A stretch of 10,280 nt of DNA from Desulfomicrobium sp. Its GTDB lineage: Bacteria; Desulfobacterota; Desulfovibrionia; Desulfovibrionales; Desulfomicrobiaceae. Positions within the stretch are counted from its first letter, which is position 1. Every line of letters begins with the position of its first letter. This document shows, in pieces, positions 1-5,119 of this stretch. Both the position numbers and the translations under genes were made by a program. The notes beneath the pieces are model-generated. The model did not search any database and was not told where the DNA came from. It was given only the letters and a program-made list of their open reading frames with translations. The DNA is taken from positions 13,906-24,185 of the forward strand of contig DPKT01000019.1 of NCBI GenBank assembly GCA_003542385.1, given 5' to 3'.

Positions 1-741
1 CAGCGCAAATCGGTCCGCATGGCCAGGAGAATCGCCACGCCCATCGAGCGCCTGACGGAGTTGACGAGCACGCTCCTGGGCACGAGACGGCCTCCTGCCC
101 TGGAAGAGGTCGGCATCGCCGAGATCGATCACCTCGGAAAGAACTTCCACGAGATGGGCGCGCAACTGGACGAACGGACCAGGGAACTGATCGAATCGAG
201 AATCCGCGAACAGCACAAGGAATCCCAGGCCGAGCAGCTCGAGTGGCTGGCCATCACCGACAGGCTCACGGGCATCTACAACCGCCTGAAGCTCGACACT
301 GTCCTGCAGGCCGAGATCGACAGGGGCAGGAGGAGCGAGCGCCACTTCGGGATCATGCTGCTCGACATCGACCACTTCAAGCTGATCAACGACAGCTACG
401 GACACCAGACGGGGGACGACATCCTGAAGCACCTCGCCCAACTCCTGAAGGCCGGCATTCGCGGAACCGATACCGTCGGCCGTTGGGGCGGCGAGGAATT
501 CATGGTCATCTGCCCGGAAACGGACGAGCAGGGGCTCCTCAATCTGGCGGAAAAGCTGCGTCTGGCCATCGACAGCCAAACGTTCCCGGTGATAGGAAAG
601 CTGACCGTCAGTTTCGGTGTCTCCGCGAACCAACCGGACGACGGCATATCGGACATCATCGCCAGGGCGGACAAGGCCCTCTACACGGCCAAACACCTGG
701 GCCGCAACCGGGTGGAAAAGTGCCCAACACTTTTGCACTAA
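1..741 (+). CDS. HAMP-GGDEF diguanylate cyclase, 5'-truncated by the window edge
   Basis: This is the C-terminal part of a membrane-type diguanylate cyclase, which makes cyclic di-GMP from two GTP. The frame is open from base 1 without a stop, so the ATG at base 19 is probably internal and the true start lies upstream. The first ~60 residues read as the end of a HAMP linker (a Pro-Ile-x-x-Leu segment, then Glu-Ile-x-x-Leu...Phe-x-x-Met). A Glu/Gln-rich coiled-coil stretch follows, then a complete GGDEF domain from about base 245. The active-site signature is GGEEF at 487-501. An RGTD inhibitory (I) site at 460-471 lies exactly five residues before it, so product feedback inhibition is expected. 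The family pattern implies a periplasmic or membrane sensor N-terminus outside this window; the ligand cannot be told. The next gene starts 57 bases later and may be co-transcribed. Confidence 0.93.
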   Translation, partial: QRKSVRMARRIATPIERLTELTSTLLGTRRPPALEEVGIAEIDHLGKNFHEMGAQLDERTRELIESRIREQHKESQAEQLEWLAITDRLTGIYNRLKLDTVLQAEIDRGRRSERHFGIMLLDIDHFKLINDSYGHQTGDDILKHLAQLLKAGIRGTDTVGRWGGEEFMVICPETDEQGLLNLAEKLRLAIDSQTFPVIGKLTVSFGVSANQPDDGISDIIARADKALYTAKHLGRNRVEKCPTLLH

Positions 742-798
742 CCGGAGCCTGGGGCCGCCAGGCCTTCGGGACAAACCGCCCAGGCATGGAGGTGCGTC

Positions 799-1755
799 AT
801 GAAATTCTTCTCCAGGAAGACGTCCCGTGCGGCCGACCCCGTCGTTGACCGTCTCGTGAGGCGCATTGCCGAGCAGAACGCCATCGACGCCTCTTCGGAC
901 GCCAAATGCGCCGCTGCGCTCACCGAGGCGGTGCAGGCGGCCTGCGACTACGCCCGCGCCATGGTCGACGAACTGGGAGAACCTTTCGTCCTGGACCGCA
1001 AGCGGGCCACGGGCAGCGCCCTGGGTCCCATCCTCTTCGACGACCGCAAGGACGCCCTGGACGCCCTGCGCAATTCGCCCAAAATCAGGAACGTGTTCGC
1101 CGACCCTCATGTGCGCGAATGCGTCTTTCTCCTGACCATGCACCGCAGGGAGTACGTCATCTTCGGGACGGAAATCGAAGGGGAGATGATCCGGCGGGAC
1201 GTCATGCAAGACGCCGTGGAGTTCAGGGACCACAATTTCTCCGCTGCCGCCCCGTCACTTGCGGAACTGCGGGACCTGCTGACCGAAAACGTGGTCCTTT
1301 TCCTGGCCGACCTCGCCCCCGAACGTTTGCGGCGGGACGAAACGGTGCGGACCCAGATCCACCATTCCGAAGAAATGCTCAAGGCGCAGATGAAAACGCT
1401 CGATTACGCCCTGCGCGAAAGCAGGCCCTTTGCTGCGCCGACGCCCCTGCACGCCAAGGTTTCGCAGGGGACCAGGGAAATGGACGGGCTTCTGGAGAGG
1501 CTTTCGACCCTTTCGGCCAAGTCGGATCCGATGAAATGCCTGCAGGAGGTCCGCGACATCCTCCTTGCGCCGCAGCACCATGTCCGGCTGGAGGCGGTGG
1601 AGATGCAGGTCGGGGATTTCGGGGTCAAGTCGAAGACGGGGAAGTTCATCCGCTTCCACGAGTGCGTCCTCGGCGACGACGAGCGCCTCGCCGTCTTCAT
1701 GGCCTCCATGGACCGCGACAACGCCCTCTATCTCTGGCCTGACCTTGAGGGCTGA
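799..1755 (+). CDS. Hypothetical protein, 318 aa, soluble, downstream of a diguanylate cyclase
   Basis: I do not recognise this protein. The start is well supported: a GGAGGTG ribosome binding site at 788-794 lies four bases before the ATG. There is no signal peptide and no membrane segment, so it should be cytoplasmic. It looks largely alpha-helical, with charged N-terminal helices (residues ~10-55), a mixed middle containing many Arg/Asp/Glu, and a C-terminal ~45-residue part with alternating hydrophobic residues that could be a small beta domain. No catalytic motif, Cys/His metal cluster or helix-turn-helix is obvious. Codon use and GC resemble the neighbours, so there is no sign of recent transfer. 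It follows the diguanylate cyclase by 57 bases on the same strand, so a role in the same signalling unit is possible, but this is inference from position only. Confidence 0.8.
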   Translation: MKFFSRKTSRAADPVVDRLVRRIAEQNAIDASSDAKCAAALTEAVQAACDYARAMVDELGEPFVLDRKRATGSALGPILFDDRKDALDALRNSPKIRNVFADPHVRECVFLLTMHRREYVIFGTEIEGEMIRRDVMQDAVEFRDHNFSAAAPSLAELRDLLTENVVLFLADLAPERLRRDETVRTQIHHSEEMLKAQMKTLDYALRESRPFAAPTPLHAKVSQGTREMDGLLERLSTLSAKSDPMKCLQEVRDILLAPQHHVRLEAVEMQVGDFGVKSKTGKFIRFHECVLGDDERLAVFMASMDRDNALYLWPDLEG

Positions 1756-1799
1756 GGGCCCGTAACCGTTGGCCGCAAGAGATTCGCGACGGAGCAGGA

Positions 1800-1864
1800 T
1801 GACGCTGCAGACCATGGATCAAGCATGGCCAAGGGACGCGGTCCGTTCTTAACGCGCAGCGTCA
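1800..1864. repeat. 9-bp perfect inverted repeat in the convergent gap
   Basis: TGACGCTGC at 1800-1808 is matched by GCAGCGTCA at 1856-1864, with 47 bases between the arms. A short GGAC-GCG-GTCC hairpin (1834-1844) lies inside. The right arm overlaps the stop codon of the hemerythrin gene. The rest of the ~105-base gap between the two convergent genes shows no gene, and no hairpin with a T-tract on either strand. It could be a weak bidirectional transcript end, or chance. Confidence 0.3.
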
Positions 1865-2413
1865 GCTCTTGTATTTCTTCGACAGTGCGTCCATCAATGC
1901 ATGAAATTCCTCATGTTTGCCCAATCCGATACGCTCAATCTCAAGTTTCTCGAAATTTTCATATAACTTTTTATCATCGTCGGCGCTCAAAATTTTCTCC
2001 GCCATCGGGAACAATACGTTGTTCTCCTTGAAGATATGTTGATTCAGCAAGGAAACATATTCTTCCACGGCATTTCGAAACGCATCGGTCTTCATCCCGC
2101 GCACCGTGAAATCTCCGAGCGCATTTTTCATGTCCGCGACATGGCGGCGACCACGTTCGTGCTCGTGCAGCATGACGCCGATCGGTCCGCCGTCCCGGGC
2201 CACACCAGCCGCCTCCAGGGCCGGGAACAGAAAATCCTCTTCCTTTCCGTGATGGCACTTGTCGACAAACACCGTCAAAAATTCCATGATCCCTTCGAGT
2301 TCTTTCTTTGGGACACTTTCGCCTGCAACGATCAAATTCGTCACAGATTGCAAAATGCCAAGCATCACCTGAATACCTTCGTGCTCATTCATCAGCTCTT
2401 GCGTGGATTTCAT
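1862..2413 (-). CDS. Hemerythrin-like (HHE) domain protein
   Basis: A 183-residue four-helix hemerythrin-like protein, expected to bind a non-heme di-iron site used for O2 or NO binding or sensing, or for iron-centre repair, in the cytoplasm. Candidate iron ligands sit one set per helix, as the family requires: His11 (NEHEG), His54/His55 with Glu58/Glu59 (HHGKEEDFLFP), His83 and His85 (HEHE), and His126 with Glu130 (HIFKEN). The two similar 'xLFPxxE' segments after helices 2 and 4 are typical of this group. There is no fused signalling domain. The start follows a G-rich ribosome binding site and GATGAG on the minus strand. It is the last of three minus-strand genes, 27 bases after the DUF488 gene, so co-transcription is likely. 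Whether it binds O2, NO or neither cannot be decided from sequence. Confidence 0.9.
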   Translation of the reverse strand: MKSTQELMNEHEGIQVMLGILQSVTNLIVAGESVPKKELEGIMEFLTVFVDKCHHGKEEDFLFPALEAAGVARDGGPIGVMLHEHERGRRHVADMKNALGDFTVRGMKTDAFRNAVEEYVSLLNQHIFKENNVLFPMAEKILSADDDKKLYENFEKLEIERIGLGKHEEFHALMDALSKKYKS

Positions 2414-2440
2414 CTCATCCCCCCAAAACTCAAAAATGCG

Positions 2441-2791
2441 TCACTTGCGGGAAACATTCTCCAAATACTCCTGCAATGCTATCGCATGATTGAATTCCTT
2501 GTTTGTACTTGCATACAGGAGCGTCACATTTCCGCTCCGAGCCAATCCGACAATTCTTTCGACTGCATCAGGGCGGCCATCCAGTTCGGCAAAATATCTT
2601 CTCTTGAACTCCAGCCACTTCTCCGGCTGATGGTCGAACCACTTTCGCAGCTCGGCGCTCGGGGCAACCTCCTTGACCCAAACCCCTTGAAGATTTTCCT
2701 TGCTCACGCCCCGCGGCCAAAGGCGGTCCACCAGAATTCTGGAACCGTCGTCACCGATTGGATCGTATACCCTTTTGATGGTGATGCCCAT
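2441..2791 (-). CDS. DUF488 family protein (YeaO-like)
   Basis: A 116-residue protein of the DUF488/YeaO family, whose biochemical role is not established. Family hallmarks, numbered from the start chosen here, are the N-terminal IKRVYDP (residues 5-11), the LVDRLWPRG motif (20-28), the KEVAP...LRKWF segment and a C-terminal 'VTLLYAS...NHA' strand-helix. The frame is open to 2917, but residues before the ATG at 2791 do not look like the family. That upstream stretch also contains a strong GC-rich hairpin, so I chose the ATG at 2791, which places the conserved IKRVYDP near the N-terminus as usual. No strong ribosome binding site precedes it; an upstream in-frame ATG near 2842 is the alternative. 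It sits between flavodiiron and hemerythrin genes, suggesting a link to oxygen or nitrosative stress (inference). Confidence 0.88.
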   Translation of the reverse strand: MGITIKRVYDPIGDDGSRILVDRLWPRGVSKENLQGVWVKEVAPSAELRKWFDHQPEKWLEFKRRYFAELDGRPDAVERIVGLARSGNVTLLYASTNKEFNHAIALQEYLENVSRK

Positions 2792-2809
2792 ATCAGACAC
2801 CCGGATCGC

Positions 2810-2842
2810 ATGCAGGGGCGACACGTTCGCCCCTTCATGCAT
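2810..2842 (-). promoter_or_regulatory. Strong hairpin between flavodiiron and DUF488 genes
   Basis: GGGGCGA (2815-2821) and TCGCCCC (2827-2833) form a perfect 7-bp GC-rich stem around a five-base loop. Outer arms ATGCA (2810-2814) and TGCAT (2838-2842) can extend it across a four-base bulge. On the minus strand it lies in the 147-base gap after the flavodiiron stop and ends 18 bases before the DUF488 ATG. No T-tract follows, so a simple intrinsic terminator is unlikely. An mRNA-stability, processing or translation-control element is possible. Confidence 0.5.
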
Positions 2843-2938
2843 TTCTTCAGTTATTTCAGGTAACCCGTCTGATCGGAGAGAACAGGAAGAACGACAACGC
2901 GCCTGGCGTAGAATCACATCCGTCAGCGTCGCATTCGC

Positions 2939-4114
2939 TCAATCCCGGAACCCGCTCTCACGATGCTTCGCGGCAATGGCGTCCGCCATTCTGTTGAGCG
3001 CTTCGAGGGTTTCCTCTTTCGGCAGCCCCTTGCACAGCACCGGCTCCAGCACCTCGACCTTGAGATTGGGGATCATGCCGGCCAGCGTTTCGACGGTCTT
3101 GCCGCCCCATCCGTAGGAACCGATGACGGACAGGTACTGCGCCTTGGGCCGCAGGGCGTTGGCCAGGAAGGCCGCGTACGCGGCCAGGGGGTGCGGTCCG
3201 GCCAGCACCGTGGGCGCGCCGACGATGATGGTACCGGCATCGACCAGGGCCATGGCCAGCTTGCCGATGTCCGTCACCGCCAGATTGAAGAGTTCGACCT
3301 GCACCCCCCTTTCGGCCAGCGCCGCGGTCAGGTGGTCGACCATGCGCGCCGTGCTGCCGTGCATGGACACGTACGGCAGGGCCACGAGATTGCGCGGCGG
3401 AGCCGAAACCCACTCACGGTAGGCCTCGATGATCCACCCCGGACTGTCGTAGATCTGCCCGTGGCTTGGCGCCACCATGGCGATGTCGTACTCCGCGAGC
3501 TTGTCCAGATTCTTGGCGAGGATGTTGCGGAAAGGCATCATGATCTCGGCGAAATAGCGCTTGGCGGCCTCGTGCACCCGGCACTTGTCCGTGACGAAGA
3601 GGTCGCTGCTGGCGATATGCGAGCCCAGAAAGTCGCAACTGAAGAGGATTTTGTCCTCGACCAGATAGGTGGACATGGTCTCGGGCCAGTGCGCCCAGGG
3701 CGTGTGGATGAATTTGAGGGTCTTGTCGCCCAGGGACAGGGTTTCCCCGTCGGCCACGACCACGAACCTGTCTTCCGGGATGTTGAGGAGGTCCATGAGC
3801 ATGGGCTTGGCCTTGGCGGTGGTCATGACCTTGGCCTCGGGAAAGCGGGCCAGCACCTGCGGGATGGCGCCCGAATGGTCCTGCTCGGCATGCTGGGACA
3901 CGACATAGTCAATGCGCTCGACGCCATCCAGGTACGTCATGAGCGTCTGCACGAACTCCGGGTCGACGGCGTCGATGAGCACCGTCTTTTCAGACCCCTG
4001 GACCAGGTAAGCGTTGTAGGTCGTTCCATCCGGCAACGGGACAAGCGAATCGAACAGCCTTCTGTCCCAATGGACCACCCCAACCCAATACACCGACTCT
4101 GCGATCTTTCTCAT
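2939..4114 (-). CDS. fprA: Class A flavodiiron protein (FprA/ROO type, O2 or NO reductase)
   Basis: A 391-residue flavodiiron protein, which reduces O2 to water and/or NO to N2O in the cytoplasm using electrons usually passed from rubredoxin. The metallo-beta-lactamase-like half carries the full di-iron ligand set: His75, Glu77 and Asp79 in HAEQDH, His142 in HWPETM, bridging Asp161 in the CDFLG segment, and His218 in PSHG. A flavodoxin half begins at about residue 243 with the FMN phosphate loop SMHGST (250-255). The length matches the ~400-residue two-domain class A; there is no fused rubredoxin or reductase domain. The start is supported by GGAG seven bases upstream on the minus strand. It is the first gene of a minus-strand cluster with DUF488 and hemerythrin-like genes, and no rubredoxin gene is adjacent. 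O2 versus NO preference cannot be read from sequence. Confidence 0.95.
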   Translation of the reverse strand: MRKIAESVYWVGVVHWDRRLFDSLVPLPDGTTYNAYLVQGSEKTVLIDAVDPEFVQTLMTYLDGVERIDYVVSQHAEQDHSGAIPQVLARFPEAKVMTTAKAKPMLMDLLNIPEDRFVVVADGETLSLGDKTLKFIHTPWAHWPETMSTYLVEDKILFSCDFLGSHIASSDLFVTDKCRVHEAAKRYFAEIMMPFRNILAKNLDKLAEYDIAMVAPSHGQIYDSPGWIIEAYREWVSAPPRNLVALPYVSMHGSTARMVDHLTAALAERGVQVELFNLAVTDIGKLAMALVDAGTIIVGAPTVLAGPHPLAAYAAFLANALRPKAQYLSVIGSYGWGGKTVETLAGMIPNLKVEVLEPVLCKGLPKEETLEALNRMADAIAAKHRESGFRD

Positions 4115-4126
4115 TTTTCACTCCAT

Positions 4127-4138
4127 TGACGTGTGTCA
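4127..4138. promoter_or_regulatory. Palindrome TGAC-N4-GTCA upstream of the flavodiiron gene
   Basis: TGACGTGTGTCA is a 4+4 inverted repeat with a four-base spacer, just upstream of the flavodiiron ribosome binding site and downstream of its candidate promoter. The layout (TTGAC-N4-GTCA) resembles binding sites of CRP/FNR-type regulators such as HcpR, which control nitrosative-stress genes in sulfate reducers. The half-sites are short, so the assignment is tentative. Confidence 0.3.
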
Positions 4139-4153
4139 CCATGAAAAAAACAG

Positions 4154-4182
4154 ATTTACCCATTCCAGTTCTTCCATGACAA
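4154..4182 (-). promoter_or_regulatory. Candidate sigma-70-like promoter of the flavodiiron operon
   Basis: Read on the minus strand, a -35 box TTGTCA (4177-4182, five of six consensus bases) is followed after exactly 17 bases by GTAAAT (4154-4159), a poor -10 box. Transcription would start near 4147, giving a leader of about 33 bases that contains the TGAC-N4-GTCA palindrome. No better pair was found in the AT-rich gap. Confidence 0.35.
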
Positions 4183-4299
4183 GCATTTTGGAAAAAATAA
4201 ACCAATATCGGAACAATGGAATTTCGCGTCGGCTGCCACAACCCGACCAAGACCATTTATGAACGATATCAGGATGCTGATTGAGCAAATGGCGAGAGC

Positions 4300-4328
4300 T
4301 TGCTTCGCCAGGGCACTTGAACTAGAAT
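4300..4328 (+). promoter_or_regulatory. Promoter of the sugE/gdx riboswitch unit
   Basis: TTGCTT (4300-4305) and TAGAAT (4323-4328) are separated by exactly 17 bases, a good sigma-70-type pair. The predicted start near 4335 falls one or two bases before the first riboswitch hairpin, as expected if the transcript begins with the aptamer. An imperfect palindrome, GGCGA-g-AGC-TT-GCT-TCGCC (4291-4309), covers the -35 box and might be an operator. Confidence 0.6.
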
Positions 4329-4336
4329 TTTTTGCA

Positions 4337-4383
4337 GGAGGACGACCTCCCCCGCTTCGGGAAGAATGCCCAGGACGGCCTGG
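4337..4383 (+). promoter_or_regulatory. Guanidine-II (mini-ykkC) riboswitch
   Basis: Two short hairpins with the class-defining ACGR loops are present. P1 is GGAGG-ACGA-CCTCC (4337-4350) and P2 is CCAGG-ACGG-CCTGG (4370-4383). A 19-base linker between them can itself fold as CCCG-CTT-CGGG (4351-4361). In this known riboswitch class, guanidinium binds the two loops and holds both hairpins, freeing the ribosome binding site. Here the P1 3' arm CCTCC (4346-4350) is perfectly complementary to the Shine-Dalgarno GGAGG (4396-4400), giving the expected on/off switch. The gene it precedes is a SugE/Gdx-type guanidinium exporter, the classic target. The structural reading is direct; the ligand is inferred from the class. 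Confidence 0.9.
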
Positions 4384-4384
4384 C

Positions 4385-4400
4385 CCTTGGAACAAGGAGG
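4385..4400 (+). promoter_or_regulatory. Shine-Dalgarno of sugE inside a small hairpin
   Basis: AAGGAGG (4394-4400) lies four bases before the ATG at 4405 and fixes the start. CCTTG (4385-4389) can pair with CAAGG (4393-4397) across a three-base GAA loop, covering half of the Shine-Dalgarno. This hairpin abuts P2 of the riboswitch with one base between them. Confidence 0.65.
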
Positions 4401-4404
4401 GCTC

Positions 4405-4722
4405 ATGTCCTGGATGTATCTGCTGCTTGCCGGAGTTCTCGAAGTGGTCTGGGCCTCTTCCATGAAACTGTCCCACGGCTTCACCCGTCCAATCCCGTCA
4501 CTCGTCACGCTGGTCACCATGACAGGCAGCTTCTGGCTCCTGGCCATCGCCATGCGCGCAATCCCCCTTGGCACCGCCTACACTGTCTGGACAGGCATAG
4601 GCTCGATCGGGGCGTTCATCGTCGGCGTCACGTTCCTGGCCGAACCGTTCAACGTGATGCGAATCCTCGCGGCCGGACTCATCGTGTCCGGCCTTGTCTT
4701 GATGAAGCTCTCAAGCTCCTGA
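4405..4722 (+). CDS. sugE: SMR-family guanidinium exporter (SugE/Gdx type)
   Basis: A 105-residue small multidrug resistance protein with four hydrophobic segments, acting as a dimer in the inner membrane and exchanging protons for cationic substrate. Glu13 in LEVVWA is the essential proton/substrate-coupling glutamate of the family. The TVWTGIGSIGAF segment (WTGIG rather than the WSGLG-like sequence of EmrE) marks the Gdx/SugE guanidinium-exporter subtype rather than a broad-drug pump. The start at 4405 is chosen because AAGGAGG precedes it by four bases and Met-Ser-Trp is the normal N-terminus; the open frame reaches 4366, but that extension overlaps the riboswitch P2 hairpin. A guanidine-II riboswitch directly upstream independently supports guanidinium as the substrate. 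No second SMR partner is adjacent, consistent with a homodimer. No clear terminator follows; the downstream DNA is the degenerate tRNA repeat. Confidence 0.93.
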   Translation: MSWMYLLLAGVLEVVWASSMKLSHGFTRPIPSLVTLVTMTGSFWLLAIAMRAIPLGTAYTVWTGIGSIGAFIVGVTFLAEPFNVMRILAAGLIVSGLVLMKLSSS

Positions 4723-4724
4723 AT

Positions 4725-4855
4725 GACACCCTGGTGAATTGGAAAAGGGTGACTGTCGAGTTGACAGAAAAAAAGGGGCTTGAACCCTGTCATTCTTGGT
4801 ACGGAGGTGCGACTCAAACTCGCAAGAGATTGCCCTCGGTTGATATTGAGACCAG
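4725..4855. repeat. Left direct repeat of the Fic element (degenerate copy)
   Basis: This ~131-base block is homologous, in direct orientation, to 6303-6454. It starts with GACACC two bases after the sugE stop. It continues through TTGGaaAaGGGTGACtgTCGAG-like and TGACA blocks, an A-run with a short GGG/CCC remnant of a hairpin, and the 3' half of a tRNA-Leu. By eye most positions match, with gaps mainly in the hairpin, which is about 17 bases shorter here. Homology fades after the anticodon stem. Confidence 0.8.
4797..4855 (-). pseudogene. Partial tRNA-Leu remnant (3' half)
   Basis: On the minus strand this reads as the anticodon arm, variable arm, T arm, acceptor 3' strand and encoded CCA of a tRNA-Leu(CAA), very similar to the intact gene at 6394-6479. 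The D arm and acceptor 5' strand are missing. The T-loop has lost its conserved C (TTTGAGT instead of TTCGAGT), the T stem no longer pairs fully, and one base of the acceptor strand is deleted. It therefore cannot be functional. It is best read as a displaced att-like fragment or the relic of an old tRNA duplication. Confidence 0.8.
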
Positions 4856-5119
4856 ACTAGGGGCTTTCACTGGCCGCATGCTGCCGAAAATGCAGGTTTT
4901 TCATGCGATCGCTTGAGAAATGCTCTGTTTCAAGAAAAAAGGTGACATGGATGGCCCTATTCTAATGCGCGATTTCATGTGAACACGTTTTGGCACTCAT
5001 CTTGATAAATCATCCTGTTTTAGAAATCCGATTGATTTCTCGTCCCCGCTCGATTAATTTAGAAAATGCCAGTATCGTAAAATAACAACACGACTTATTT
5101 TAGATTCGCGGAAGGCAGG
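4856..5119 (+). other. AT-rich leader of the fic gene, no gene seen
   Basis: These ~264 bases are clearly more AT-rich than everything around them and contain no supported gene. A 7-bp inverted repeat, AGAAATC (5022-5028) and GATTTCT (5034-5040), lies in its second half. The word TTTAGA occurs three times in direct orientation at 5019, 5058 and 5099, about 40 bases apart. The composition suggests imported DNA. Confidence 0.55.
5054..5083 (+). promoter_or_regulatory. Candidate promoter of fic
   Basis: TAAAAT (5078-5083) matches five of six -10 consensus bases. The best upstream partner is TTAATT (5054-5059) with an 18-base gap, a poor -35 box. The predicted start is near 5090, about 30 bases before the fic ATG. 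Confidence 0.35.

Noticed and set aside
747..763. GCCTGG-GGCCG-CCAGGC hairpin after the diguanylate cyclase gene
   Set aside because: The 6-bp stem is perfect but no T-run follows and the next gene starts close by, so a terminator call is not supported.
2036..2863. 275-codon plus-strand frame across the hemerythrin and DUF488 genes
   Set aside because: Its product has no recognisable domain and runs across two well-supported minus-strand genes and their gap.
2792..2917. Longer DUF488 start, 42 residues upstream
   Set aside because: The added residues do not resemble the family, which begins near IKRVYDP, and they cover a strong hairpin.
2963..4129. 388-codon open frame on the plus strand over the flavodiiron gene
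   Set aside because: The minus strand encodes a full flavodiiron protein with every metal ligand; the plus-strand reading is a GC-bias shadow.
4366..4404. Upstream in-frame ATG for sugE at 4366
   Set aside because: It overlaps riboswitch P2, has no Shine-Dalgarno, and would add 13 residues before the usual N-terminus.
4915..4960. Possible third copy of the repeat (AAAAAAGGTGACA near 4935-4950)
   Set aside because: Only about a dozen bases resemble the flanking repeats, too short to distinguish from chance.
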